Shown piece by piece: positions 19,620-28,012 of a DNA stretch of 64,000 nt. The notes beneath the pieces were generated by a model. That model saw only the letters and a list, made by a program, of their open reading frames with translations, was not told the DNA's origin and did not search any database. The DNA lies in NCBI GenBank assembly GCA_016194635.1, contig JACQBC010000026.1, positions 1 through 64,000 of the forward strand, given 5' to 3'. Position numbers and translations under genes: made by a program. The DNA is from Gammaproteobacteria bacterium. GTDB lineage: Bacteria; Pseudomonadota; Gammaproteobacteria; UBA6429; Thiohalophilaceae. How positions within the stretch are numbered: position 1 is the first letter of the stretch; every line of letters begins with the position of its first letter.

Positions 19620-22600
19620 AACGTAGATTAAGACGGCTTGCTCTAACCTGCAGTGTTGTACTGTTACTGGGCTGGTATTTTTTCTTTGAGACAACCGCGG
19701 GACTGAATTTTTTATTAAATAAAGTAGTGGCCCAGTATGCGTTGCAATTCAGCGTTGCCCAAGTGACCGGACAGGCCAGCGGTCCTTTTACGCTACAGGG
19801 GCTGCATTACCAAGACAAACACCTACAACTGACTATCGATACGTTGGAGGTGGATTGGCGTTTGTTAAAACTTATTGGACAGTCCCTAGATTTAAAAACC
19901 CTAACGGCACGGGGAGTAGAGCTACGTTTATTACCAACAAGCGGGATGACGGCGGATACAAATGTTATTTTGCCTATTTCAATCAACGTCGACCAGGCCC
20001 TGGTGCAAACAATTCGTATCTATGCCGCTAACAGCCTACAACCGGTCAGTATCGACACGCTCCGGTTGCGCGCTCAGGTCAAGGGGCAGACTTTGAGTTT
20101 TGAGCAGTTGGATCTGGCCGCCTATCAGGGCGAGCTACACAGCCAAGGCAAAGTGACCTTGGACAGTACGCTTTCCATGCAGTTTACGCAGCAATGGCAG
20201 TACCGTCCGGAACGGCTACCCGTGGTGATGGGCCAGGGTGTCATCCGCGGCACTCAACAACAGCTTGAGATTGAACAGCACATCGATACCGGCGTGCACG
20301 CCACGCTGCGGGGACGGGTATATCAGCTTTTCAAGGATGTAAAGTGGCAAGCGGATATCAACCTGCAACAGCTGGAATGGAAGACTTGGTTGCAGCATTC
20401 ACCCGCTTTACATACGGCAGGAACGATCGCGGCCAAGGGTGATTTACAGCGATTACGTGTGGATGCCCAACTGCTGACCCAGCACCCCACCTTAGGCCGG
20501 TTGGCCACCCAGCTAAGCGTGACCTCGGAAGATTGGTTTAAACACTACCAACCTACCTTGGACGGACAGTGGTTGGACGACCAGCGGCTGAAGGCCACGC
20601 TGAGCGTCACGGGTGAGGGCGATCGGGATACGCTGCGGTTACAACAGGTGTATGTTAAAACCAGCGAAGGGGATGTTCGCGCCAATGCACAGTTCAGCTG
20701 GCGGCCACATTTACAAGCCAGCGCCCAGGTTGCTTTGCACAATTTTGATACCAGCCTGTTTTCACCGGCGTGGCCGGGACATGTGGGGGCGCAATTCACG
20801 GTCAACACCACGTTACAACACAACACTCCCAACATAAACTTGGAATTACACGCCCTCACCGGTGAACTGCGAGGTTATCCACTGCAAGGCAGAGCCAAGG
20901 CACAGTGGCGGACGCCCCACTTGAAAATTACCCAGTTAGATCTCGCCGTGGGTAAGAGTGAATTTTCGTTGCAGGGTAATTATGGGCCGCAATGGGATCT
21001 ACACGCCCGCCTGCGCAGCCCGAATCTCAACACCCTTTATCCGGATGCCAGCGGAGCGCTGCAGGCGCGGTTGGACATTCAAGGTGAGCACAGCCGCCCG
21101 TGGGTCCGGGTCCATTGGCAGGCCACTACCCTGGAATATCAAGATTATTTTGTCGATGCTTTTTCAGGGGATGTTGAAGTGGACCTGGCGCGTAATGCCA
21201 CATTGCAAATCGTGCTGCAGGCCAAGAACCTCTCTTACCTGGATTGGTTTTGGAAAACCGCTAGCATGCAAACCACAGGGGATAACGCCCGGCATGAAAT
21301 CAGCGTGCGCTTTGATGATCAAGCGGAACATGTGTACGCCCATGCGGTGGGAAGTTATCGGGCCTTACGCTGGCAAGCAGAGTTGGATCAACTCGATATC
21401 GCCCAGCAAGCCATCGGTGAATGGCAATTACAAAGCCCCGTCCAATTAACCGCCGCGCCGCATCACTACGCCATCGACAAACTATGCCTGCAGCAAGCGG
21501 CGGCTAATTTGTGTACCGATCTGGATTGGACAGATAGCGATGGGCATGCCACGCTGACGACACAGGAGGTGCCCGCGGCGATCATGAATCCCTGGTTACC
21601 CTTTGCCACGAAACTTCAGGGCAAGGTAAATATTACCGCAGGTGTGACAAGCTCCCAGGAGCTGGGCCTAACCGCGCATCTTGATCTGTTATTGTCGCAA
21701 GCCCGCGTGCTGTTGGCCACTGCACAGCCCACTACCCTCAGCTTTGCCCCAATCCACGCTCAGGCCGATTTAAACCCCGCTGGGCTTGAGGCCCGATTGG
21801 ATTTGCCACTGCAATCCGGGGGTAGCGTGGTTGCCGCGCTCAATTTGCCGCAGTGGCGCTACACCTCAACACTGGACCCTGCGCAGGCCATGCAGGCCAA
21901 ACTACGACTGACTGACCTCGCGGCGCAAACCGTGGCGCAATTTTTTTCCGACCTGGGCCAGGTGGAGGGCAAACTCAATGCCGACATTACGGCCACAGGC
22001 AGTATCGGTGAACCACAGGTAACCGGCGAGGCGAGTTGGCGCGGGGGCAATATCACCTTCGCTTCGCAGGGAGTCGGATTACACGATATCAATGTCACCT
22101 TGAGCAGTGCGGCCTCCAACACCTTAAAACTCAGCGCCCGTGCGCGTGGGGATGATGGTGATCTACAAATTGAAGGCAGCACCCAACTACAATCCGCTAA
22201 CCACTGGCCCACAACGCTGCATTTGACTGGAAATTCTCTGCAAGTGATGAATACCTCCGAGGTGCGTTTATTCGTTAGCCCAGACCTCACGATTCAATTA
22301 CAAGGTAGCTCGATCACCATTCGCGGCCAAGTACAGATTCCCCGCGCGCGGTTACGGCCGCGCAATTTATCCGACGGCAGCGTGGCGTTGTCACGCGATG
22401 TCGTAATAGTCAGTAATACGCAACCCCAGACGGTAGACGAACGCTGGAAGGTGAGTACCAAGATCCGCGTGTTGCTGGGAGAGGGTGTGGATTTTGATGG
22501 CTTTGGTGTTAACGGTAAACTCAGCGGCAATTTACAAATTATCGATGAACCCAATCAATTGTCGGTGGGGCAGGGCGAGCTTGGAATTAAAGACGGTATT

Positions 22601-23167
22601 TACCGCATGCGCGGACAAAATCTTACTATCAGTCGCGGCCGATTAATTTTTGCAAATAGTTTATTAGATGATCCGGGGGTTGATCTCGAGGCATCACGGG
22701 TTATCGGCACGATCACCGCCGGGGTGCGGGTACGGGGGACACTGAAGAAACCGGAGTTGAGTATTTTTTCCGACCCCGCGATGGCGGAATCGGACGCCTT
22801 GTCGTATGTATTACTCGGCCATCCGCTCAATCAAGCCACCGGCGGTGAAAGCGAGGCAGTACGTAACGCCACCACCGCCTTGGGTGTCATGGGAGGAGAT
22901 CTGCTGGCGCGGGATATCGGTGGCAAATTGGGCTTGGATGAATTGCGTGTCGAGGCCGGCCAAACCACCGAGCAAACCGCACTGGTGTTTGGTAAGTATC
23001 TCTCCAGCCGATTATACGTGCGTTATATCACGGGGATTGTTGAATCGAGTAACCTGGTGCAATTGCGTTATCAGTTGACCAAGAATATTCAAATCCAGAC
23101 TGAAGGGGGCTATCGCGGGACTCAATCGATCACCGGCGGGGATATTGTTTTCACAATCGAATATTGA
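19616..23167 (+). CDS. tamB: Translocation and assembly module protein TamB
   Basis: TamB is an inner-membrane-anchored AsmA-like protein whose long beta-taco groove spans the periplasm and binds TamA. The 1183-residue product has one N-terminal membrane segment (LTCSVVLLLGWYFFF), a long repetitive beta region, and the conserved C-terminal DUF490 domain (about 880-1183) with YRMRGQNLTISRGRLIFAN, DPGVDLEASRVI, VRVRGTLKKPELSIFSDPAM, DALSYVLLGHPL and KYLSSRLYVRYITGIVESSNLVQLRYQLTKNIQIQTEGG. It overlaps tamA by 4 bases. Repeat copy 2 follows its stop by 17 bases. Confidence 0.96.
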   Translation: MKRRLRRLALTCSVVLLLGWYFFFETTAGLNFLLNKVVAQYALQFSVAQVTGQASGPFTLQGLHYQDKHLQLTIDTLEVDWRLLKLIGQSLDLKTLTARGVELRLLPTSGMTADTNVILPISINVDQALVQTIRIYAANSLQPVSIDTLRLRAQVKGQTLSFEQLDLAAYQGELHSQGKVTLDSTLSMQFTQQWQYRPERLPVVMGQGVIRGTQQQLEIEQHIDTGVHATLRGRVYQLFKDVKWQADINLQQLEWKTWLQHSPALHTAGTIAAKGDLQRLRVDAQLLTQHPTLGRLATQLSVTSEDWFKHYQPTLDGQWLDDQRLKATLSVTGEGDRDTLRLQQVYVKTSEGDVRANAQFSWRPHLQASAQVALHNFDTSLFSPAWPGHVGAQFTVNTTLQHNTPNINLELHALTGELRGYPLQGRAKAQWRTPHLKITQLDLAVGKSEFSLQGNYGPQWDLHARLRSPNLNTLYPDASGALQARLDIQGEHSRPWVRVHWQATTLEYQDYFVDAFSGDVEVDLARNATLQIVLQAKNLSYLDWFWKTASMQTTGDNARHEISVRFDDQAEHVYAHAVGSYRALRWQAELDQLDIAQQAIGEWQLQSPVQLTAAPHHYAIDKLCLQQAAANLCTDLDWTDSDGHATLTTQEVPAAIMNPWLPFATKLQGKVNITAGVTSSQELGLTAHLDLLLSQARVLLATAQPTTLSFAPIHAQADLNPAGLEARLDLPLQSGGSVVAALNLPQWRYTSTLDPAQAMQAKLRLTDLAAQTVAQFFSDLGQVEGKLNADITATGSIGEPQVTGEASWRGGNITFASQGVGLHDINVTLSSAASNTLKLSARARGDDGDLQIEGSTQLQSANHWPTTLHLTGNSLQVMNTSEVRLFVSPDLTIQLQGSSITIRGQVQIPRARLRPRNLSDGSVALSRDVVIVSNTQPQTVDERWKVSTKIRVLLGEGVDFDGFGVNGKLSGNLQIIDEPNQLSVGQGELGIKDGIYRMRGQNLTISRGRLIFANSLLDDPGVDLEASRVIGTITAGVRVRGTLKKPELSIFSDPAMAESDALSYVLLGHPLNQATGGESEAVRNATTALGVMGGDLLARDIGGKLGLDELRVEAGQTTEQTALVFGKYLSSRLYVRYITGIVESSNLVQLRYQLTKNIQIQTEGGYRGTQSITGGDIVFTIEY

Positions 23168-23183
23168 GGCGTTGTATTATGAC

Positions 23184-23305
23184 TGAGTCACATGGACAGG
23201 AGACCCTCCCACCAAGACACGCCGTCAATCCCTCCCTGTAGACTCGACAGCCGCATCCCTGCGGCGGACGGTCTTGATGGGAGGGTCTCCTGTCCATGTG
23301 ACTCA
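23184..23305 (+). repeat. Long-stem hairpin repeat, copy 2
   Basis: Bases 23184-23211 are inverted without a mismatch at 23278-23305, giving 28 perfect pairs (outer end TGAGTCACATGG). Six further pairs follow inward after one mismatch (CAAGAC with GTCTTG). The loop has TCCCTGTA, then CTCGAC, then a hairpin GCCGCA-TCCC-TGCGGC. This matches the loop of copy 1 at about 34 of 41 positions, although the arms are unrelated. Confidence 0.88.
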
Positions 23306-23321
23306 TTAGTAAGCAGCGTTA

Positions 23322-23576
23322 TTAACCACGACGGCGTAGTGTAAAGCGCAAGGCACGGTAAATCGTAAACGGATCCGGTACCTCGAGTCGTAAGGCGATG
23401 GGGGTGACGTGGTTGACCGCCATGCCGAGGGTTATTAACGGTAAGGGGCTGATGACGATCTCACGGGCTTGTTGCCAGGTGGCGCTATCCCCACCCAGCA
23501 ACATATGTTCCAGCAGTAACTTGTTATGCGCCGAAAGGGTTTCATCCATCCCCGCGCACGCGTCTACGACCGTCAT
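23322..23576 (-). CDS. Small protein of unknown function
   Basis: I do not recognise this 84-residue frame. It begins at an ATG at 23576 behind GTGAGGTGG, and it could instead start six bases earlier at a GTG. It has no signal peptide. The sequence has two hydrophobic stretches, NKLLLEHMLLGG and ISPLPLITLGMAVNHVTPIALRLEV, and a strongly basic end (RALRFTLRRRG). It is convergent with tamB across repeat copy 2 and divergent from the AsmA-like gene. Nothing overlaps it on the other strand, which favours a real gene, but no family supports it. Confidence 0.45.
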   Translation of the reverse strand: MTVVDACAGMDETLSAHNKLLLEHMLLGGDSATWQQAREIVISPLPLITLGMAVNHVTPIALRLEVPDPFTIYRALRFTLRRRG

Positions 23577-23763
23577 TGCCACCTCACCTACGAATTACCG
23601 TCTACGTTAACGAACTACTGTTAAAAAACACTACAAGTTTCATGCCAGTGCCGACGGAGAGAGACCCTGGCCGTTACAGGGGTAGATAAAATCTGGTGAC
23701 GTAGTGGTTTTTAGCGGCACGGCTAGGTATTATTCGGGCACATTTTTAACGGAAACCCTAACC

Positions 23764-24561
23764 ATGAAAACCCGTAACAAAGCCCTGTTGAGTCTATTCG
23801 CTGTCATTATTCTGGCCATTGCCGCCGGGGTGTATTACTTTGCTTCCAATCTCGACGCGCTGGTAAAGGCCGCCATTGAAAAATACGGTAGTCAAGCGAC
23901 CCATACCCCAGTGCGCGTTGACAGGGTCAAAATTACCCTGCTGCAGGGCGAGGGCACGATCCGTGGTCTAAGTGTTGCCAACCCTCCCGGTTTTAGTGCA
24001 GCGCCGGCCTTTTCCTTGGGGGAGATCTTAACCCGTATCAATACCAAGGCCCTGACCGATAAAAAAATTGTTATCGATGAAGTACGGATCATCGCGCCGG
24101 TGGTGGTCTATGAAATGAATGCTGAACGTCAAAGCAATCTGCTGCTGTTGAAGGAAAACTTAACCGCCGGTGGTGCTCCGTCCGCGCCGCAGGAGCACAA
24201 CACCGAGGTTAAACCCATCACCCTGGTCATCCAACATCTGTTATTACAAGACGCAAAATTGCATGCGACGATAGTGCCGTTAAATAACCGCCAATTGGAG
24301 TTGAGCCTGCCGGCATTGGAATTGAACAATCTTGTTGGTACCCCGGCACAGATTACCCGCCAAGTGCTCAGCCGGGTTATTGAACAAGCCAAAACCGCCG
24401 TGCAACAAAGCGCGGTTGGACAAGAAATGGAAAAATTAAAAACCGATGTCAAAGAAAAGATCGACGCTAAAAAAGATGAGATCAAGGCCCGCGCCGTTGA
24501 TAAGCTGGAAGAACAAAAGCACAAGGCCAAGGAAAAACTCAAAGGGTTTTTGGGGCAGTAG
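23764..24561 (+). CDS. AsmA-like periplasmic protein
   Basis: A 265-residue protein with an N-terminal membrane anchor (ALLSLFAVIILAIAAGVYYFA), then a region like the start of AsmA/DUF748 proteins: ALVKAAIEKYGSQATHTPVRVDRVKITLLQGEGTIRGLSVANPPGFSAAPAFSLGEILTRI. The beta-rich middle (about 60-190) ends in a long basic-acidic helix (EKLKTDVKEKIDAKKDEIKARAVDKLEEQKHKAKEKLKGFL). AsmA-like proteins bridge the periplasm or organise lipid traffic. This is a short single-module version, unlike TamB nearby. It stands alone and is convergent with the downstream cyclase. The ATG at 23764 puts the anchor at the N-terminus. Confidence 0.8.
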   Translation: MKTRNKALLSLFAVIILAIAAGVYYFASNLDALVKAAIEKYGSQATHTPVRVDRVKITLLQGEGTIRGLSVANPPGFSAAPAFSLGEILTRINTKALTDKKIVIDEVRIIAPVVVYEMNAERQSNLLLLKENLTAGGAPSAPQEHNTEVKPITLVIQHLLLQDAKLHATIVPLNNRQLELSLPALELNNLVGTPAQITRQVLSRVIEQAKTAVQQSAVGQEMEKLKTDVKEKIDAKKDEIKARAVDKLEEQKHKAKEKLKGFLGQ

Positions 24562-24577
24562 GTTTTCACGAATTAGG

Positions 24578-25474
24578 TTAGGCGGCGGATTTCACCTGAT
24601 TACGCCCGCCGTGTTTGGCGTTGTACATCGCGGCGTCGGCGCGCGCCAGCACCGTATTGAAATCAATATCCTCATCGCGTAATGATGCCACGCCGAAACT
24701 GGCGGTAATGGATAACACCAGGTTGTCCAATCGCATCGGGGAGTTTACTAAACTCTCACGCATGCGTTCGGCGACATACATGGCGTTGGCCTGGGGGGTG
24801 TCGGGTAACAGCAACACGAACTCTTCACCTCCCACGCGCCCAAGACAATCAGAGTCGCGCAGCCTGGCTTGGCATACCTTGCCCATCGCGCGTAACACCT
24901 GATCGCCCACGGCGTGGCCGTATTCATCGTTGATGGATTTGAAATGATCAACATCGATCATCACCATCGACAGCGGCCGCGAAAAACGCCGGGCGCGAGA
25001 AAATTCTTGTTCTGCGCGGTGCATAAACGCCTGACGATTGAGCAGTCCAGTAAGGCTATCGGTGGTGGCCATATTCTCCAGCCGCGACTGCATCTGCTTG
25101 TGCTCGGTCAAGTCACGTTCGATCGCCGCGTAGTAGGCCAGCTCGCCTTGTTCGTCAAACAGCGGTACCAGATTAATGTCCAGCCACAACTGGTTACCTT
25201 CTTTGTCGTAGTTGAGGATTTGGGTGCGGATCGCCTTGCCGTTGCGCATTGCCTGCCGGATTTTGTAGCGGGTTTTATCGTCGGTGTCCGGGCCTTGTAA
25301 TAATTTTGGGTTTTGGCCGATGACCTCTGCGGCGCTATAGCCCATCAGCTGTTCAAAAGCCGGATTGACGTAGACGATTTTCGGCCCACCTTCTTCTAAC
25401 GGGGTGGCATCCATGACCATGATCACATCATTGGTATTGGCGACCAAACTGCGAAAAATCCATTCCAGCTGCAT
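24578..25474 (-). CDS. PAS-GGDEF diguanylate cyclase
   Basis: The product should make cyclic di-GMP. Residues 1-130 are a PAS-PAC domain (IVYVNPAFEQLMGYSAAEVIGQNPKLLQGPDTD, then WLDINLVPLFDEQGELAYYAAIERDLTEHK). Residues 135-298 are a GGDEF domain with TDSLTGLLNRQAF, MIDVDHFKSINDEYGHAVGDQVL and the active-site loop GRVGGEEFVLLLP (GGEEF, intact). The upstream RxxD inhibitory site appears as RLRDSD, so product feedback is possible. There is no membrane segment, so it is cytoplasmic. The PAS resembles LOV domains at QNPKLLQG but lacks the flavin-binding cysteine. Confidence 0.94.
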   Translation of the reverse strand: MQLEWIFRSLVANTNDVIMVMDATPLEEGGPKIVYVNPAFEQLMGYSAAEVIGQNPKLLQGPDTDDKTRYKIRQAMRNGKAIRTQILNYDKEGNQLWLDINLVPLFDEQGELAYYAAIERDLTEHKQMQSRLENMATTDSLTGLLNRQAFMHRAEQEFSRARRFSRPLSMVMIDVDHFKSINDEYGHAVGDQVLRAMGKVCQARLRDSDCLGRVGGEEFVLLLPDTPQANAMYVAERMRESLVNSPMRLDNLVLSITASFGVASLRDEDIDFNTVLARADAAMYNAKHGGRNQVKSAA

Positions 25475-25845
25475 AACACTACCTGACCCAGGGGGGACAC
25501 AGAAAGAGTATCGACCACTGCGGGCATGTTTCTGTAAATTGTTACCTAAATGTCAAACCGGATCACAGATTCAGGTTTTGTGATGTAGTTCGCGATCTTA
25601 TGTCCCTAAAGATAAAATAGCCTGCCAGTTGAATGCGGTACCAAGCGCTGCAGTCAATCGTAACCCGACTTTTGCTTCGCGGGCATTGCCCGGCATCGCT
25701 TTTTGCGGGGCCAGGTAGGGGCCCCTTACCGGCAATGGCAAGATAGGGATGTGATGCCCCTGCCTCATTGTATAAACTAGGGCATTGAGCCGTTAAACCA
25801 AGTGGTTGGGATTTGGAAAATTTCTATAATAAGCAGGATCAAACT
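25475..25845. other. Intergenic region with imperfect hairpins
   Basis: This 371-base stretch separates the divergent cyclase and DUF4139 genes and must hold both promoters. It has no credible reading frame. ATCACA (25562-25567) and TGTGAT (25579-25584) form an inverted repeat with an 11-base centre. CATTGCC (25684-25690) and GGCAATG (25731-25737) enclose GGTAGGGGCCCCTTACC (25714-25730), a GC-rich folded element without a T tract. No match to the three long-stem hairpins was seen. Confidence 0.5.
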
Positions 25846-27474
25846 ATGACCATCAATACTCTTACCAGTAGTATCACCGGCGTAACGGTTTTTACCGATC
25901 GTGCCCAGGTCACGCGGTGCGCACAGATTACCTTGGCCGCGGGGGAGCATACACTGCAGTTTGATAAGTTACCTTCACGGCTGGATGCTGACAGTATCCA
26001 GGTTAGCGGCACGGGAGGAGGAGTATTGCACGATGTGAAATGCGCGAGCCAATACCATGCACGTTCGCCGCATCCGCAACTTGCTGCTCTGCAAACCGAA
26101 CTCGAGACCTTTGAAGATAAACAACGTGAGGTGAGTGACCATCTCGCGCGGGTGAACAAGGAGCGCCAATTCATCGAACACATCATCGAAACACTCACAC
26201 ACAGCGGCGATGAACCCAATAACTACCGGTTAGAACCCGAACGGTGGATTAAAATGGTGGAATTTTACCGCGAGCGGTTAACCGTCTTGGACAGTGAACA
26301 ACGCGGATTGGAAATTGAAAAACGGCAATTGGATAACGAATCGCGCCGCATCCAACACCAAATAGCGGATTTGCACCACACTGATACTACGGATCAAGAT
26401 TATTATGTGGAGTTAACGGTAAATCTGACCACTCGCAGTGATATGGTGATCACCTTGCGCTACATGGTGCACGGACCGAGCTGGTATCCGGTATACGATC
26501 TGCGGGTTGACAGCGTTGCTAAACAACTTGCCATCAGCTATATGGCCATGGTGCAACAGAGTACGGGTGAGGCATGGGAGGATGTTGAATTGCAGTTATC
26601 CACCGCGCAGGCCCACATCGGCGGTGAACAGCCAAAACTCAACCCGTGGCGGATCGCTGAAGGGTCGCCGCCACCGGTTGCGGCTACACTGGATTCACCG
26701 CGACGCATGCGCAGCAAACAACTACCCGATGAAGAAACCATGTCACAACTGCACGAACCCGCAGAGTTTTTGGAGCAGTCCTATCGTAGCGCCGCGGCCG
26801 CGGCTCCCGCCCCAATGGGGACTCCTATCGCTAGCGTGGTAACCAATGCCACCGCCGTGGTGTTTATGATCCCAGGCAAAAAAACCATCAAAAGTGACAA
26901 TGAGCCCCACCGGGTGACGGTAGTGCAGGAACGTTTTCCGGGGTATTTCCGCTATTCGACGGTCCCCAAACTTACCGCGCACGCCTATCTTAAGGCCAAG
27001 ATCAAGAACACCAGTGTCTACCCATTATTACCGGGCGAGACACAAATCTTTTTAGACAATCAATTTGTCGCTAAGGGACACTTAGATTTAGTCGTCCCTA
27101 GCGAAGAATTTTGGATCTCCTTGGGTGTTGACGCGTCGATTAAAGTGGAATACCAATTAGTACGTCGCCTGCAAAAACAAGCAGGGCTGGTAAATAAGAC
27201 AACGCGCTATGAATACGATTACAGGATTACCATCGTCAACAATAAAACTACGGTTGAAGACGTGGTGATCTGGGATCAAGTCCCGATTTCCTCACACGAA
27301 AAATTACAAGTTCAACTTATTGAACCAGCCTATCGCGGTGATAGCGATGAGTTAAAGAAAAATGAGCTCAATTATTTGGAATGGTTTTATCAACTCAAGC
27401 CCGGTGAAAAACGTGTTATTCCGTTTAATTTTGTGGTGGAGCACCCTGTCGGAATGCGGGTGGATGGATTGTGA
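25846..27474 (+). CDS. DUF4140/DUF4139 (mucoidy inhibitor MuiA-like) protein
   Basis: A 542-residue protein with the family order: an N-terminal DUF4140 (SSITGVTVFTDRAQVTRCAQITLAAGEHTLQFDKLPSRLDADSIQVSG), a coiled-coil centre (about 80-185, ALQTELETFEDKQREVSDHL and DSEQRGLEIEKRQL), and a C-terminal DUF4139 (MVHGPSWYPVYDLRVDSVAKQLAISYMAMVQQSTGEAWEDVELQLSTAQAHIGG, then EFWISLGVDASIKVEY). It has no signal peptide. The role of the family is unknown; the name comes from a mucoidy screen. The ATG at 25846 is chosen because similarity begins there. The end MRVDGL is a family signature. The next gene follows by 58 bases. Confidence 0.88.
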   Translation: MTINTLTSSITGVTVFTDRAQVTRCAQITLAAGEHTLQFDKLPSRLDADSIQVSGTGGGVLHDVKCASQYHARSPHPQLAALQTELETFEDKQREVSDHLARVNKERQFIEHIIETLTHSGDEPNNYRLEPERWIKMVEFYRERLTVLDSEQRGLEIEKRQLDNESRRIQHQIADLHHTDTTDQDYYVELTVNLTTRSDMVITLRYMVHGPSWYPVYDLRVDSVAKQLAISYMAMVQQSTGEAWEDVELQLSTAQAHIGGEQPKLNPWRIAEGSPPPVAATLDSPRRMRSKQLPDEETMSQLHEPAEFLEQSYRSAAAAAPAPMGTPIASVVTNATAVVFMIPGKKTIKSDNEPHRVTVVQERFPGYFRYSTVPKLTAHAYLKAKIKNTSVYPLLPGETQIFLDNQFVAKGHLDLVVPSEEFWISLGVDASIKVEYQLVRRLQKQAGLVNKTTRYEYDYRITIVNNKTTVEDVVIWDQVPISSHEKLQVQLIEPAYRGDSDELKKNELNYLEWFYQLKPGEKRVIPFNFVVEHPVGMRVDGL

Positions 27475-27532
27475 ATGATATCTGGCAGGTGTTTGAGATA
27501 CTGACAATAGTATCCGCCGCGTTGAGATCGGT

Positions 27533-27913
27533 ATGAAAAAACCGGATAACGACAAATTAAATCAGTTGGCGATAGAATCGCGGCGTAACCGCGAGCGGCG
27601 CGAACAAGGTTACCGTGAACAAGCGCTGAAACTGTACCCACACATTTGTGGGCGCTGCGGCCGTGAATTTAACCGTGAAAATCTCCATGAATTGACCGTC
27701 CACCACCGCGACCACAACCACAGCAACAACCCGCCCGATGGCAATAACTGGGAATTGCTGTGCTTGTATTGCCATGATAATGAACACCAGCGGCAGCTAG
27801 AGGCACAGCAAGGCCATACTTCTCCAACCCGTAGCCCTAAGAAGACCGCGTCAACCTTTAATCCATTTGCCGATCTTAAATCAATGCTCGATCGCAAAAA
27901 TCATGATAAATAA
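27533..27913 (+). CDS. YajD-like HNH nuclease family protein
   Basis: A 126-residue protein with an HNH core: CGRCGREFNRENLHELTVHHRDHNHSNNPPDGNNWELLCLYCHDNEHQRQL. It has the two CxxC zinc pairs and the HHRDHNH and N/H residues of the metal-binding nuclease site. E. coli YajD has the same layout, and the biological substrate of the family is unknown. A basic N-terminal helix (IESRRNRERREQGYREQAL) may bind nucleic acid. It follows the DUF4139 gene by 58 bases on the same strand. Confidence 0.88.
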   Translation: MKKPDNDKLNQLAIESRRNRERREQGYREQALKLYPHICGRCGREFNRENLHELTVHHRDHNHSNNPPDGNNWELLCLYCHDNEHQRQLEAQQGHTSPTRSPKKTASTFNPFADLKSMLDRKNHDK

Positions 27914-28012
27914 ACCGGCGCGCGGCGCCGCTGGTATGAAGATACCCTACGTTGTCCGGAGGCCCTAGATGCCCGGGCACGTACAGTAGTTTTTCAATAC
28001 GCGACGCGTGGA

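Noticed and set aside
25684-25737. A fourth copy of the long-stem hairpin
   Set aside because: It lacks the TCC.TGTA and GCTCGA core and has short, imperfect arms. It is reported only as a folded intergenic element.
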